The position numbers were made by a program, and so were the translations under genes. Below the pieces are notes generated by a model that worked only from the letters and a program-made list of their open reading frames with translations, did no database searches and had not been told where the DNA came from. From contig NZ_JAAKEG010000010.1 in NCBI RefSeq assembly GCF_011039075.1, positions 28,379 to 92,378 of the forward strand: a stretch of DNA of 64,000 nucleotides, written 5' to 3'. Below are positions 55,429 through 64,000 of this stretch, piece by piece. Numbering within the stretch: the first letter of the stretch is position 1; every line of letters begins with the position of its first letter. Source of the DNA: Adlercreutzia sp. ZJ304 (GTDB lineage Bacteria; Actinomycetota; Coriobacteriia; Coriobacteriales; Eggerthellaceae).

Positions 55429-57447
55429 ATGAATAGGGCAGTCATGCTTAGGCGGGCAGCCAAGGTGTCTTTAGCTACATCTTTGGCATGCTATCTTTTA
55501 CCGCTATCCGCATATGCGGAATCGTCATCGCGTTCTGTTTCAGATAACGCGGATGCTGTCGTTTCTGCTGCCGTCTCTACTTCTGATACTCATCTTCAAT
55601 CTAATAGCATTCAAGAAACTGTTCCTCTAAAAACTCCTGCAACTTCTGAGTCCGCAGCGTTTGTTGCGGAATCTGTGCAAGACATAGTCTCAGCTAGCGT
55701 ACCTGTTTCTCAGGACACATCTGCTGGCATAATTTTCTCTAAGAACAATCTAAATTATCAGGTTAATTCAGATGGCGAAACGGTCAGCTTGGTGGGCTTC
55801 GCTCCTCAAACACAAGGTGCCATTACGCTGCCCCAAACCGTTAATAATGCGCAAAACACCTACACTTTGACGCACATCGGTCAAGAAAAACCAAAAGATG
55901 GCAGCGCTAAAAACCCTTACACAGCCGAATATTACGACGAGGCTGACAAAAAACAAGGTGTAACCTCACTTACAATTCCAGCTACTGTTACTTCAATCGA
56001 TCTAGCCTTTTTTCAGCTGCTACCCAATCTTACTGCCGTGCAGGTTGAGGCTGGCAATGCCACCTATGCAAGCTATAACGGCATGTTGTTAGATGTAACT
56101 AGAAATAACCTCCACCTCGTCCCGGAGGGCTTGGAGGGTGAAGTCGTGCTCCCCGCCGAATTGGCAACCGTCCCTGCTTGTGTCTTTTCCCGTTGCACAA
56201 AGCTTATAGCCATCGGCATTCCCATGGGGAGCACGTCTACTTCTACCTTCACTTCTGTGGATGGCATTCTATATACGGAAGATTTAACAACTCTGATCGC
56301 TGCTCCACCCACAATAACCAACGCGGTTATCGTGTCGGGCTGCACTAAAATTTCGGAAGGTGCATTTCAGGGTAATACTGTTTTACAAACTATTGTTGCG
56401 AACGGTAATGTTTTAGAAATTGCGAAAGCGGAAAACGAAACAACCCCAGAAGGTTCATACGCGGGCACAGCTGCAAACGAGGCTGCAACCGCAGCCGCAA
56501 CCGCAGCAACTCCAGAAGCCGCGCCTATACCCGCCTTCACCAGCCAAACTATCAGTTTTGCAACTGTAGCAACTAAGAACACAGAGGCTTGGGAGGCGGC
56601 TGGCTTTACACATTTTGCCAGCTTGACTGAAGTAGGAAATGCAATTGCGCCCGACGAAAGCACATCGGGCTTTGCTTATACAGTGCTGCCCGACTATACG
56701 CTGTCAGTTAGCTGGGCGGGAGAAAACACACCGGCGGCAATTAGCTTGCCGTCTATCGTAGACATAGAAGGTGTGGAATATGACGTGTCCACCATAGCCG
56801 ACGAAGGCTTTGCTAACAAAAATAGCTTGGTGGCAGTAAATATTCCGGGTTCCATCACCACAATTGGTGAAGGTGCATTTGCGGGCTGCGAAAACCTAAG
56901 CTCGGTAAGTTTAAGTTTTGGCACCAAGACAATAAAAGCAAATGCATTCATGGGCACAGCCATAAACACTTTGGTTCTACCGAAAACTATCATGGCAATA
57001 GGGGCTTCCGCCCTTGGCGATATAGACGGAGCAACGATAGTTGCTCTTAGTCCCATACCCTCAATAGACACACATGCATTAGTCGCCACCACAAATACCA
57101 ACATATACGTTCCATACACCGAATCAAAAAAATACGGTTGGAACCTAGGGGCCCCTGTTGCAAACAATCATTTACTTCCCTATGGAGTGCGCCTGTCAAG
57201 TGCTGTGAGCAATCTGTCCGTTGGTGAAAGCGTCAATTTGTATAGCGAAGACGGTTATTTGTATGTGCCGAAAGGCGCCACTGTTTCTTATAGACATGGA
57301 GGTGCTATCAGCATAGATCCGAATACAAGCACAATCACATGCAAAAAGCCCGGTTCATCGAACATTGAAGTAACAATTTTGCTTCCGTTGGATAAATCGG
57401 CAGCGGCAGGGGTAATGCGTGGCGATGTGCAGCTACATAAACCGTAA
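55429..57447 (+). CDS. Secreted BspA-type leucine-rich-repeat protein
   Basis: 672 residues. A signal peptide ends near LLPLSAYAES. A Ser/Thr/Ala-rich stretch leads to LRR_5-type repeats: VTSLTIPATVTSIDLAFFQLLPNLTAVQVE, TTIGEGAFAGCENLSSVSLSFGTKTIKANAF and INTLVLPKTIMAIGASAL are clear units. A Gly/Ala/Pro-rich spacer sits at ~345-370. The C-terminal ~60 residues (LSVGESVNLYSEDGYLYVPKGATV...CKKPGSSNIEVTI) look like a bacterial Ig-like domain. No LPXTG or membrane anchor. BspA-type LRR proteins often bind host proteins; the ligand here is unknown. It heads a run of secreted-protein genes. Confidence 0.85.
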   Translation: MNRAVMLRRAAKVSLATSLACYLLPLSAYAESSSRSVSDNADAVVSAAVSTSDTHLQSNSIQETVPLKTPATSESAAFVAESVQDIVSASVPVSQDTSAGIIFSKNNLNYQVNSDGETVSLVGFAPQTQGAITLPQTVNNAQNTYTLTHIGQEKPKDGSAKNPYTAEYYDEADKKQGVTSLTIPATVTSIDLAFFQLLPNLTAVQVEAGNATYASYNGMLLDVTRNNLHLVPEGLEGEVVLPAELATVPACVFSRCTKLIAIGIPMGSTSTSTFTSVDGILYTEDLTTLIAAPPTITNAVIVSGCTKISEGAFQGNTVLQTIVANGNVLEIAKAENETTPEGSYAGTAANEAATAAATAATPEAAPIPAFTSQTISFATVATKNTEAWEAAGFTHFASLTEVGNAIAPDESTSGFAYTVLPDYTLSVSWAGENTPAAISLPSIVDIEGVEYDVSTIADEGFANKNSLVAVNIPGSITTIGEGAFAGCENLSSVSLSFGTKTIKANAFMGTAINTLVLPKTIMAIGASALGDIDGATIVALSPIPSIDTHALVATTNTNIYVPYTESKKYGWNLGAPVANNHLLPYGVRLSSAVSNLSVGESVNLYSEDGYLYVPKGATVSYRHGGAISIDPNTSTITCKKPGSSNIEVTILLPLDKSAAAGVMRGDVQLHKP

Positions 57448-57477
57448 AACAGCTAGTGAAAGAACGAAGGCGCTACC

Positions 57478-59301
57478 ATGACAATAAGAGACACGATACA
57501 AAAAGCCACAGCAACATTAGTTGCATTTACGCTTTCGTGTGCAATGTTGCCATGCATGGCATATGCCGAGGAAGCTCAGCTTCCTATAGATAGCGCTACA
57601 GGTACGGTAAACGTAACCGATTCCAAAGTGCCTCGCCACCTACCAAACTGCGACGGCACCGATGGCAATAGCCCTCAAGATTTAACCACATGTCCCAGTT
57701 GCGCTCAGCAGTTTTACGCCTGTCAAGTTAATGAATCTCGCATATATGTAGACGAAGACGGCAATGAAGTTCCAGAAGATTCCGAAAATGTTTACAGTGT
57801 GAAATTTATATGCCCTGAATGCGGTGCAAATTTGATTGAAGGTGCTGACCCTAACGCTGGCATAGCGCCATTAGCTGCCGCAGCTGTCATAAGCGTTACG
57901 GTGCCACTTGTAGTAACATTTGGCGGCTCTGATGGCTACGATATATCGAATCCGCAGCCTAGTTTAGAAGCGCCAATAACGTTTCGCAATGCTGGTTATA
58001 GCGCAATCCAAATAACACGCATTCAAACAGAGGAATATGAAGAAGGCAGCGTGCGGGCTGTTCTTTCCGATACAGGTTTTATGCAAGGTGACAGTTATAC
58101 TGTTACGGCTCAGCAAATAAGCGGAAACGATACCCCGCTTGAAGAACAGACTCTATACAGTTTGTATCCTGAGGGACAGCCAGAAAAAGCGGTAAACATA
58201 AAGTATAAAGATGGCGACTATTATGGTGGGGTTACGCAAAGTTTCGCAAACGATACCCAAAATTATTTTGGCGACACTTTTATAATTGGCGCCGATAGCG
58301 CTTTAAATTGCATTAGTCGTTTAAATCTTACAAATAGTTATGAAGTACCCGGCGCCAACGCTTTAGTTAAACAGGAAAAAGCCGATGGTGGCAAAACTGT
58401 TCAACCTCTTTCAAAGGTTAAATACACCATAACAACGTATACGCCTACAGGGCATGGAAGTGAAAATTTATCAGCAACAAATCAATTTTATTTACGTGAC
58501 CGAATGACAGCACAAACCTATAACGCACAAGACGTAAAAAGCCACGCGCAAGATATATCTAAAAATGGTAAAAACTCGCTATATTATGGTATGTATTCGG
58601 GGCATGCTTACGGGTTCAGACCTTACACATGTAAAGCTTGGTTAAACAATCGGCAGATTTGCGACTTTAATGTTATAGGCATCTTGCATGACTCTCTTTC
58701 AAACGGCATGGGCAAAGCCGGTCTAACATTCCAGATGAAAGGGGTTCTACCTTATAGCGCTTCTATGAATGAAAATATACAGTCTGATGACTGGGGTGGC
58801 TGGGGGCAAAGCGATCTTAGAGCCAGTATGAATGAAGAAAGTGGTGATATATATCGACTATTACCCACTGAACTAACAAATCTAGTTGCTACCGTAAACA
58901 AAGAATACGGTCCAACAATTTCTTCAACAAGTCCTTTTGTAGCTGTCTCTCAGGACAAGTTCTTTATAGCTAGTCTTGTCGAACTAGCAGGCGCTGTTAA
59001 TGGTTGGAAACACAGTAGTTCATATGCGGATATGTATTTGTGGCTGTATAAAGAAGGCTATCAATACGAGTATTACGCAACCGTAATGCCGGCTAGCGAT
59101 ATGGTCAATGGTGGTGGTGAGGTAATGCAAAAAACCGACAGTCCGACAGGTAGTGGCAGACCGGTGGATTGGTGGCAGCGTTCCATGTTCCCCATGTACC
59201 GCCACGTCAACGATTTTTATTACGTAAACGCCGATGGTAATTACAACGAAAGTATTGCGTCAACTCAAATGATGTATGTCTGCCCGTGTTTCTGTTTTTG
59301 A
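57478..59301 (+). CDS. Secreted paralogue 1 (Cys-Phe-Cys-Phe C-terminus) with zinc-ribbon-like insert
   Basis: 607 residues. A signal peptide (TLSCAMLPCMAYAEE) is followed by a segment found only in this copy: TCPSCAQQFYAC and CPECGANL, two CxxC pairs in zinc-ribbon spacing (~60-125). The shared family part follows: ISVTVPLVVTFGGSDGYDISNPQP...ITFRNAG (beta-rich), FGDTFIIGADSAL, SLYYGMYSGHAYGFRPYTC, IGILHDSLSNGMGKAGLTFQM and LRASMNEESG. Near the C-terminus are QDKFFIAS and DWWQRS, ending VCPCFCF. The C-terminal part resembles DUF6273, a domain of unknown function. Two paralogues follow directly downstream. Confidence 0.75.
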   Translation: MTIRDTIQKATATLVAFTLSCAMLPCMAYAEEAQLPIDSATGTVNVTDSKVPRHLPNCDGTDGNSPQDLTTCPSCAQQFYACQVNESRIYVDEDGNEVPEDSENVYSVKFICPECGANLIEGADPNAGIAPLAAAAVISVTVPLVVTFGGSDGYDISNPQPSLEAPITFRNAGYSAIQITRIQTEEYEEGSVRAVLSDTGFMQGDSYTVTAQQISGNDTPLEEQTLYSLYPEGQPEKAVNIKYKDGDYYGGVTQSFANDTQNYFGDTFIIGADSALNCISRLNLTNSYEVPGANALVKQEKADGGKTVQPLSKVKYTITTYTPTGHGSENLSATNQFYLRDRMTAQTYNAQDVKSHAQDISKNGKNSLYYGMYSGHAYGFRPYTCKAWLNNRQICDFNVIGILHDSLSNGMGKAGLTFQMKGVLPYSASMNENIQSDDWGGWGQSDLRASMNEESGDIYRLLPTELTNLVATVNKEYGPTISSTSPFVAVSQDKFFIASLVELAGAVNGWKHSSSYADMYLWLYKEGYQYEYYATVMPASDMVNGGGEVMQKTDSPTGSGRPVDWWQRSMFPMYRHVNDFYYVNADGNYNESIASTQMMYVCPCFCF

Positions 59302-59339
59302 TTTTCAATTGGATGGGACTATAAGGAGAGCTATATACG

Positions 59340-61004
59340 ATGCAAAATAAGCTAAACAACAAACAAAGTTGCTTTGAACAAAGCCACTTTTATAGCGGGT
59401 TTAGCCATATTGCGTCTGTAGGTTTGCTAAAAGATAGGGCGCAAAAGGCAACAGCAATGTTTGTTTCGCTGGCACTTATATGTATGCTGCTGCCCGGCGT
59501 GGCGTATGCTGAAACACTTCCAGTGGAAAGCGGCAAAATTGCAGCAGAAATAAAGGTCGAAGACGCTAAAGCGGATGTTGAGTTGCGTGCTTCCCAAACT
59601 GCCATAAGTTTAACTGTGCCAATTTTTGTAACACTTGGCGGTTCCGCTGGTTATGACATAGCTAATCCTAAGCCTTGTATAGAAGAACCAATTACATTTC
59701 GCAATGCTGGTAAAAATGCTGCTCAGATAATAGGAATTTTTACAGAAGAATACGAAGCGGGCAGTTTTGAAAATGTTATCAAGCAGGCAACACCAGATGT
59801 AGGTGGCATCGATGTTCCTATTGAAGATCAGACTCCATATAGCTTATATCCAAAAAGTCAGCCCGAAAAAGCCTTAAACATGGCACATACAAATGGCATG
59901 TATTTGGGTGGAGCCAAGATTGAAAAAGAAGAAGATGCTGAATTTACCGCTTTGGAAAATACTTTTGGCGACACGTTTATTATAGGCTCCGATAGTGCGC
60001 TAGAGTGCACGCTCAGGTTAAATCTAACAAATAGATACGACGTTCCAAATGCCAATGCTGTTGTTGATCCGACAGCTGCAGCAGGCGAAAACAGCGGCAA
60101 AGTACATCCGCTATCGAAAATTACATATGTTGTAGGAAGCTATATTCCGTCTGGCGAAGGAAGCGATAATCTAAACTGGGATACTGGTGAGGTTTTCTTC
60201 CTTCAAGATGAACAAACAGAGATTTATTACAGCGTACTTGACGTAAAAGGTCATGCGCAGGATATATCTAAAAACGGCAAAAAATCGCTTTATTACGGTA
60301 TGTATTCAGGATATGTTTATGGCTATCGTCCGTATACGTGCAGTTTGTTAATGAATAGTTCGGGTGAAATTAGACCCTACAATCTGAACATAATTGGCAT
60401 CTTGCACGACGATCTGGCAGATGGTACGGGCAAGGCGGGTCTAACATTCCAAATGGTTGATATTTTTAAGATGGAGCAAATGAATACCAGCAAAGTAACT
60501 GCTGGTGGTTGGGCGGCAACAAGTCTTCGAGCTGATATGAATGAAGAAACGGGCTCAATATATCAGAGTTTTCATAGATATATAACCGATCTTGCTGCCA
60601 CTGTTAATAAAGAGTATTCGCCAGTGGCAAACACTGAAGGTGCGAATGTAACAGGAAATGAAAGTAATACTCGCATCTCTCAAGATAAGTATTTCATAGC
60701 TAGTTATTCCGAGTTATTTAGTACTGCTATTAATCCTATAGATCAGATTTATCGTGTGGATGGTTATAGATACGAATACTACAAAAATATTGGAATTAGC
60801 ATTAAAACACCTGCGACTTCGTTTCCGCAAAATGAGCAATACAAAAAGACCTATCAAGGGGAAGCTAAACCTTGGTGGACACGCTCGTTGCATAATGGTA
60901 AAGCTGGCATGGGCGTTATGTACACAAACCAAAACGATTACTGTTTCCCTGCTGCATTACAGGCAGATACCCAAAACGGCGTAGTTCCTTGTTTCTGTTT
61001 TTAA
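59340..61004 (+). CDS. Secreted paralogue 2 (Cys-Phe-Cys-Phe C-terminus)
   Basis: 554 residues. Begins MQNKLNNKQSC, with an unusually long n-region before the signal core (ATAMFVSLALICMLLPGVAYAET). It shares ISLTVPIFVTLGGSAGYDIANPKP...ITFRNAG, FGDTFIIGSDSALEC, DVKGHAQDISKNGKKSLYYGMYSGYVYGYRPYTC, IGILHDDLADGTGKAGLTFQM, LRADMNEETG, QDKYFIAS, WWTRSLHNG and the end VVPCFCF with its neighbours. The zinc-ribbon part of paralogue 1 is absent. AAGGAG lies 11 bases before the ATG. Confidence 0.75.
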   Translation: MQNKLNNKQSCFEQSHFYSGFSHIASVGLLKDRAQKATAMFVSLALICMLLPGVAYAETLPVESGKIAAEIKVEDAKADVELRASQTAISLTVPIFVTLGGSAGYDIANPKPCIEEPITFRNAGKNAAQIIGIFTEEYEAGSFENVIKQATPDVGGIDVPIEDQTPYSLYPKSQPEKALNMAHTNGMYLGGAKIEKEEDAEFTALENTFGDTFIIGSDSALECTLRLNLTNRYDVPNANAVVDPTAAAGENSGKVHPLSKITYVVGSYIPSGEGSDNLNWDTGEVFFLQDEQTEIYYSVLDVKGHAQDISKNGKKSLYYGMYSGYVYGYRPYTCSLLMNSSGEIRPYNLNIIGILHDDLADGTGKAGLTFQMVDIFKMEQMNTSKVTAGGWAATSLRADMNEETGSIYQSFHRYITDLAATVNKEYSPVANTEGANVTGNESNTRISQDKYFIASYSELFSTAINPIDQIYRVDGYRYEYYKNIGISIKTPATSFPQNEQYKKTYQGEAKPWWTRSLHNGKAGMGVMYTNQNDYCFPAALQADTQNGVVPCFCF

Positions 61005-61049
61005 TTTCCGGCTTTCGACTTACTGCGTATAAAAGGAGCGTTTCAGACA

Positions 61050-62588
61050 ATGCAAGATAAATTAAACATAACAAAGATACAGAAGTTGTTTGTAGCTTTG
61101 GTGCTTGCATGCACAATGCTGCCTTGTACTGCTTATGCCGAAACGGTAAGTTCAGAGGTGGAATCGCGTGCTGTTAGTGAACCTGTAGATGTTATAAGCA
61201 TAACAGTTTCATTGTCGGTAGTGTTTGGTGGCGCCGCAGGATACGACATAGCTAACCCGCAACCATATATCGAAGCGCCTGTGTCGTTTCGTAATGCCGG
61301 CAGTAGTGCCGTTGAAATAACAAAGATTCAAACTGTTCAGGAAAGCGCTCTTGTTGATGTTATTGAAGAAGCGCACGCCGCATTAAGCGGAAACGATACT
61401 GCGCTAGAAGACCAAACTTTATACAGCTTATATCCTGCAGGTCAGCCCGAAAAAGCGCTGGATATGGCTATTGAAGGTGAATACTTTGGTGGAGCCCTTA
61501 ATGTAAACGCTAATCCAACCAATAACGTTTTTGGCGATACTTTCGTTATAGGTGCCGACAGCACATTAGATTGCACATTCAGGCTAAATCTTACAAATAG
61601 TTATGAGGCGCCCAATGCTAACGCTAAAGTAAAAAGAGAAGCGGCAGATGATGCTCAAACTGCTTATCCGCTTTCGTCCGTTATATACACCATATCTCCC
61701 TATATTCCAAGGGGAGATGGTAGTAGCATTCCCGCAAACATGAGTGATGCAGAGGGCTATGGTTTTTATCTGACAGACGGCATAACGGGGCAAACATATA
61801 CTGCGCGGCAAGTTAAGGGTCATGCGCAGGATATATCAGAAAATGGAAAAAATTCCCTGTTCTACGGAATGTATTCAGGGTATGTGTATCGGTATCGCTT
61901 GTATGAATGCAAGGCGCTTTTTGAGGGCAACGTTACGCCCATCAAGGTTATAGGCATCTTGCATGACAATTTAGCCGATGGCTCTGGTAAGGCAGGTTTA
62001 ACATTTCAGGTAGGTTTGGTCGACCCCACTACGGGCGACCAACATATTGCTGGTGTCGGCAGAATGAACGAGACGAATACCAACAGTGGCGGTTGGGGGC
62101 AAAGCACCCTTAGAGCTTCAATGAATGAAGAAGATGGCGAATTCTATTCTGAAAATTTGCACAGCGACTTAAAAAGTCTTGCAGCCACTGTTAATAAAGA
62201 ATACGGCGCGGTGTACAATTCGCAAAATCCTTATGTGGATATTTCGCAAGATCAATTTTTTATACCTAGTTACTATGAATTATTTGGTGCTGTTTGCAGT
62301 CAATATTCAAATTATCAGTGGATTTTCAAGGAAGGTTATCAATACGAGTATTACTCGCAGGAAACATTGATTAATGGACCGCGGCAAAGCGCTTCAGATG
62401 CAGGTACGAATCCAAGTCTTCAATACCAATACGAAATATGTTGGCTTCGCTCGGCAAATCCAGAACGCGCCGACACTTTCCTGTATCTCAATGATTCTGG
62501 TTTGATTAATCATCCTCCGGGTTTTCCGGCACCTGAGAAGCAATTGGCTAGTAGGGCTAATGGCATATGTGTTTGTTTCTGTTTTTGA
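61050..62588 (+). CDS. Secreted paralogue 3 (Cys-Phe-Cys-Phe C-terminus)
   Basis: 512 residues, the shortest of the three. Begins MQDKLNITKIQK, signal core FVALVLACTMLPCTAYAET. Shared blocks are ISITVSLSVVFGGAAGYDIANPQPYIEAPVSFRNAG, FGDTFVIGADSTLDCTFRLNLTNSYEAPNANAKVK, SLFYGMYSGYVYRYRLYEC, IGILHDNLADGSGKAGLTFQ, LRASMNEEDGEFY, QDQFFIPSYYELFG and CWLRSANPE, ending ICVCFCF. AAGGAG lies 11 bases before the ATG, the same unusual spacing as paralogue 2 and the next gene, so the leader was duplicated too. Confidence 0.75.
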   Translation: MQDKLNITKIQKLFVALVLACTMLPCTAYAETVSSEVESRAVSEPVDVISITVSLSVVFGGAAGYDIANPQPYIEAPVSFRNAGSSAVEITKIQTVQESALVDVIEEAHAALSGNDTALEDQTLYSLYPAGQPEKALDMAIEGEYFGGALNVNANPTNNVFGDTFVIGADSTLDCTFRLNLTNSYEAPNANAKVKREAADDAQTAYPLSSVIYTISPYIPRGDGSSIPANMSDAEGYGFYLTDGITGQTYTARQVKGHAQDISENGKNSLFYGMYSGYVYRYRLYECKALFEGNVTPIKVIGILHDNLADGSGKAGLTFQVGLVDPTTGDQHIAGVGRMNETNTNSGGWGQSTLRASMNEEDGEFYSENLHSDLKSLAATVNKEYGAVYNSQNPYVDISQDQFFIPSYYELFGAVCSQYSNYQWIFKEGYQYEYYSQETLINGPRQSASDAGTNPSLQYQYEICWLRSANPERADTFLYLNDSGLINHPPGFPAPEKQLASRANGICVCFCF

Positions 62589-62631
62589 TACTTGGTTTTT
62601 GCTTGTTGTATAAAAAGGAGCGTTATAAACG

Positions 62632-64000
62632 ATGCAAGACAAGTTAAATACAACGAAAGCACACATGCGCGTTTGGCTTGCATTGGTGCTGGCTGCATCG
62701 CTTACTTGTGCGCTTCTTGTGTCGGTTGTATCGGTTGTTGCTCCGCGGAATGCTTATGGTGAAAATGTTGTTCCTAGTATGGGATCGGGCACGGGCACTA
62801 TTGAAGCAAAATCTACTCTTAAATTGCGCGTAACAGACACTAGCAAGGGCTTCGAAATTCCCGACAGAGGATTTCTTGTTCTGGAGAGCAATGAGGTTAC
62901 TGGTGCAGTAGTCAGCGGGGTGGGGTTGCGTGTAATAAACAGTGCTGCAGAATCGCTGAACGATAACTCCAACCCTAACATTCCATATACGGCAGAAGGT
63001 TACGGTAACGATCTTAATGCGACGTCAACTTTTGGTATTCGCATAACCGATTCTAGGTCAACATCTGTAACTATCAATTTCGAAGCAGGGTCATTTGGTA
63101 GTGTAAGTCCAAGCTCGTCAGTTGTTAACTCCATTTATGGTGAGACTTCGTCTACTGCTATTCCTAATGCCGGCTATGCTCTTGAAGGTTGGTATGACGG
63201 TGCCACCAAAATTACTACTACAGATGAAGCTAACAATGCCTATATTGATAGTGAAAACAGTAATACTTTGCATGTGCACAGTACTCCAACCAGCCTGCTG
63301 CAGGATAAAACCTACACTGCAAAATTTAAGAAGCTTATTTACGAAGTAAACCTAGATGCTAACACTGCAAATGGTGGCAGTTCTGTTACTCCCTCTAAAA
63401 TTTATGAATGGTATGAGACAGGCTGGTATACAAACGCCGACGGATCAGGTGAATTAACTGCAGAAACTTTCCCTCAGGCTGTACCTAAAGCGGGTTACTC
63501 TTTTGTGGGTTGGTATGATGCGCCAGTTGATGGCACACTAATAGCTGCACCCGGTGTACTTCCAAGCAATACTGTTGTAAGCAATGGTCCTACAACTTGG
63601 TATGCACATTATGAAGCAAACGATATTACGTTTAGTTTTTATGTAGATGGTGTAGTTACTAAAAGAACCCAGAAATACGCCCCCAATTCAACGATAGCGG
63701 CAGAAACGTTTCCACCAGCGCCTACAAAACCTGGTGCGAAATTTGTTGGTTGGTATACCAACGCCACCACAAGTACTTCCCGAATAACTACAAAGACAAC
63801 TCTGCCGTCTTATAATGCACTCTGCCATGCACAGTGGGCATATGAAGTTACATTAGATGCAGGTGGTGGCATTGCAACTTATGGAGAAGGATTTTCTAGT
63901 CCTATTTATGCTTGGAAAAACCACGGGTATGTAAAGAGCGTGCCTGAATGGAGGGCATCAACAACTGCAAACCCAACCATCATAAATACAAACACTGTAA
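62632..64000 (+). CDS. Secreted InlB-repeat protein (3' end outside window)
   Basis: At least 456 residues, running past the window end. Starts MQDKLNTTKAHMRVW, so its first residues and leader match the upstream paralogues. The signal core is LALVLAASLTCALLVSVVSVV. A ~100-residue N-terminal domain is followed by InlB B-repeat-like (Listeria-Bacteroides) units: GYALEGWYDG, GYSFVGWYDAP and GAKFVGWYTNATTS, each ~70-80 residues apart. Such repeats are cell-wall-linked spacers in adhesins. No anchor is visible because the C-terminus is missing. Confidence 0.8.
   Translation, partial: MQDKLNTTKAHMRVWLALVLAASLTCALLVSVVSVVAPRNAYGENVVPSMGSGTGTIEAKSTLKLRVTDTSKGFEIPDRGFLVLESNEVTGAVVSGVGLRVINSAAESLNDNSNPNIPYTAEGYGNDLNATSTFGIRITDSRSTSVTINFEAGSFGSVSPSSSVVNSIYGETSSTAIPNAGYALEGWYDGATKITTTDEANNAYIDSENSNTLHVHSTPTSLLQDKTYTAKFKKLIYEVNLDANTANGGSSVTPSKIYEWYETGWYTNADGSGELTAETFPQAVPKAGYSFVGWYDAPVDGTLIAAPGVLPSNTVVSNGPTTWYAHYEANDITFSFYVDGVVTKRTQKYAPNSTIAAETFPPAPTKPGAKFVGWYTNATTSTSRITTKTTLPSYNALCHAQWAYEVTLDAGGGIATYGEGFSSPIYAWKNHGYVKSVPEWRASTTANPTIINTNTV

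Overview
This 64 kb window spans the replication origin of a bacterial chromosome. The gene set best fits a low-GC member of the Coriobacteriia (Actinomycetota). The clues are the class of genes present (type III glutamine synthetase, a PurF-like protein starting Met-Gly-Gly, rubrerythrin, citramalate synthase), frequent TTG/GTG starts, and the order rpmH-dnaA-[ATPase]-oriC-dnaN-recF-gyrB-gyrA. This placement is inference from family knowledge; no database search was possible.

Left of the origin (1-13.5 kb) most genes lie on the minus strand, leading away from the origin: an exonuclease/DinG helicase cut by the window edge, ddl, parB-parA, a DUF559 protein, khpB(jag)-yidC-yidD-rnpA-rpmH, dnaA, and a GHKL-ATPase/winged-helix gene. 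rlmN and rsmG are turned the other way. This part is visibly AT-rich. It carries most of 16 parS-type sites, 13 of them perfect copies of one 16-bp palindrome, some inside the parB, dnaA and traX-like reading frames. The probable oriC is the 0.8 kb gene-free, AT-rich stretch 13487-14285.

Right of the origin (14.3-48 kb) is mostly housekeeping on the plus strand: dnaN, recF, gyrB, gyrA; tRNA-Ile and tRNA-Ala with an unusual hairpin-rich block between two terminators; a BFN nuclease; a CPBP protease; typA; a PpiC lipoprotein; an ABC ATPase lacking an ordinary start codon; two tRNA-Ser genes; ilvE-cimA-trpR-like; Nudix and flavin genes; M18 peptidase; rubrerythrin; guaB; engB; leuS; glnN; a purF-like gene; and rplM-rpsI.

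From 48 to 55.3 kb the window is an accessory island: remnants of an AAA-ATPase gene and a glycosyltransferase gene, an intact AAA/DUF4143 ATPase, a family 2 glycosyltransferase, a Fic protein and a helix-turn-helix/HipA-like kinase. Several genes are preceded by short tandem or spaced repeats (3 x 33-bp spacing, 3 x 23 bp, 5 x 23 bp). The HipA gene lies between two copies of a repeat built on a 153-bp inverted-repeat element; a third copy is at 22.8 kb.

From 55.4 kb to the end is a secreted/surface-protein cluster: a BspA-type leucine-rich-repeat protein, three tandem paralogues of one secreted family ending in Cys-Phe-Cys-Phe, and the start of an InlB-repeat protein. The strongest candidates for something undescribed are the tandem secreted family, the repeat-controlled Fic/AAA/HipA island, and the structured block after tRNA-Ala.
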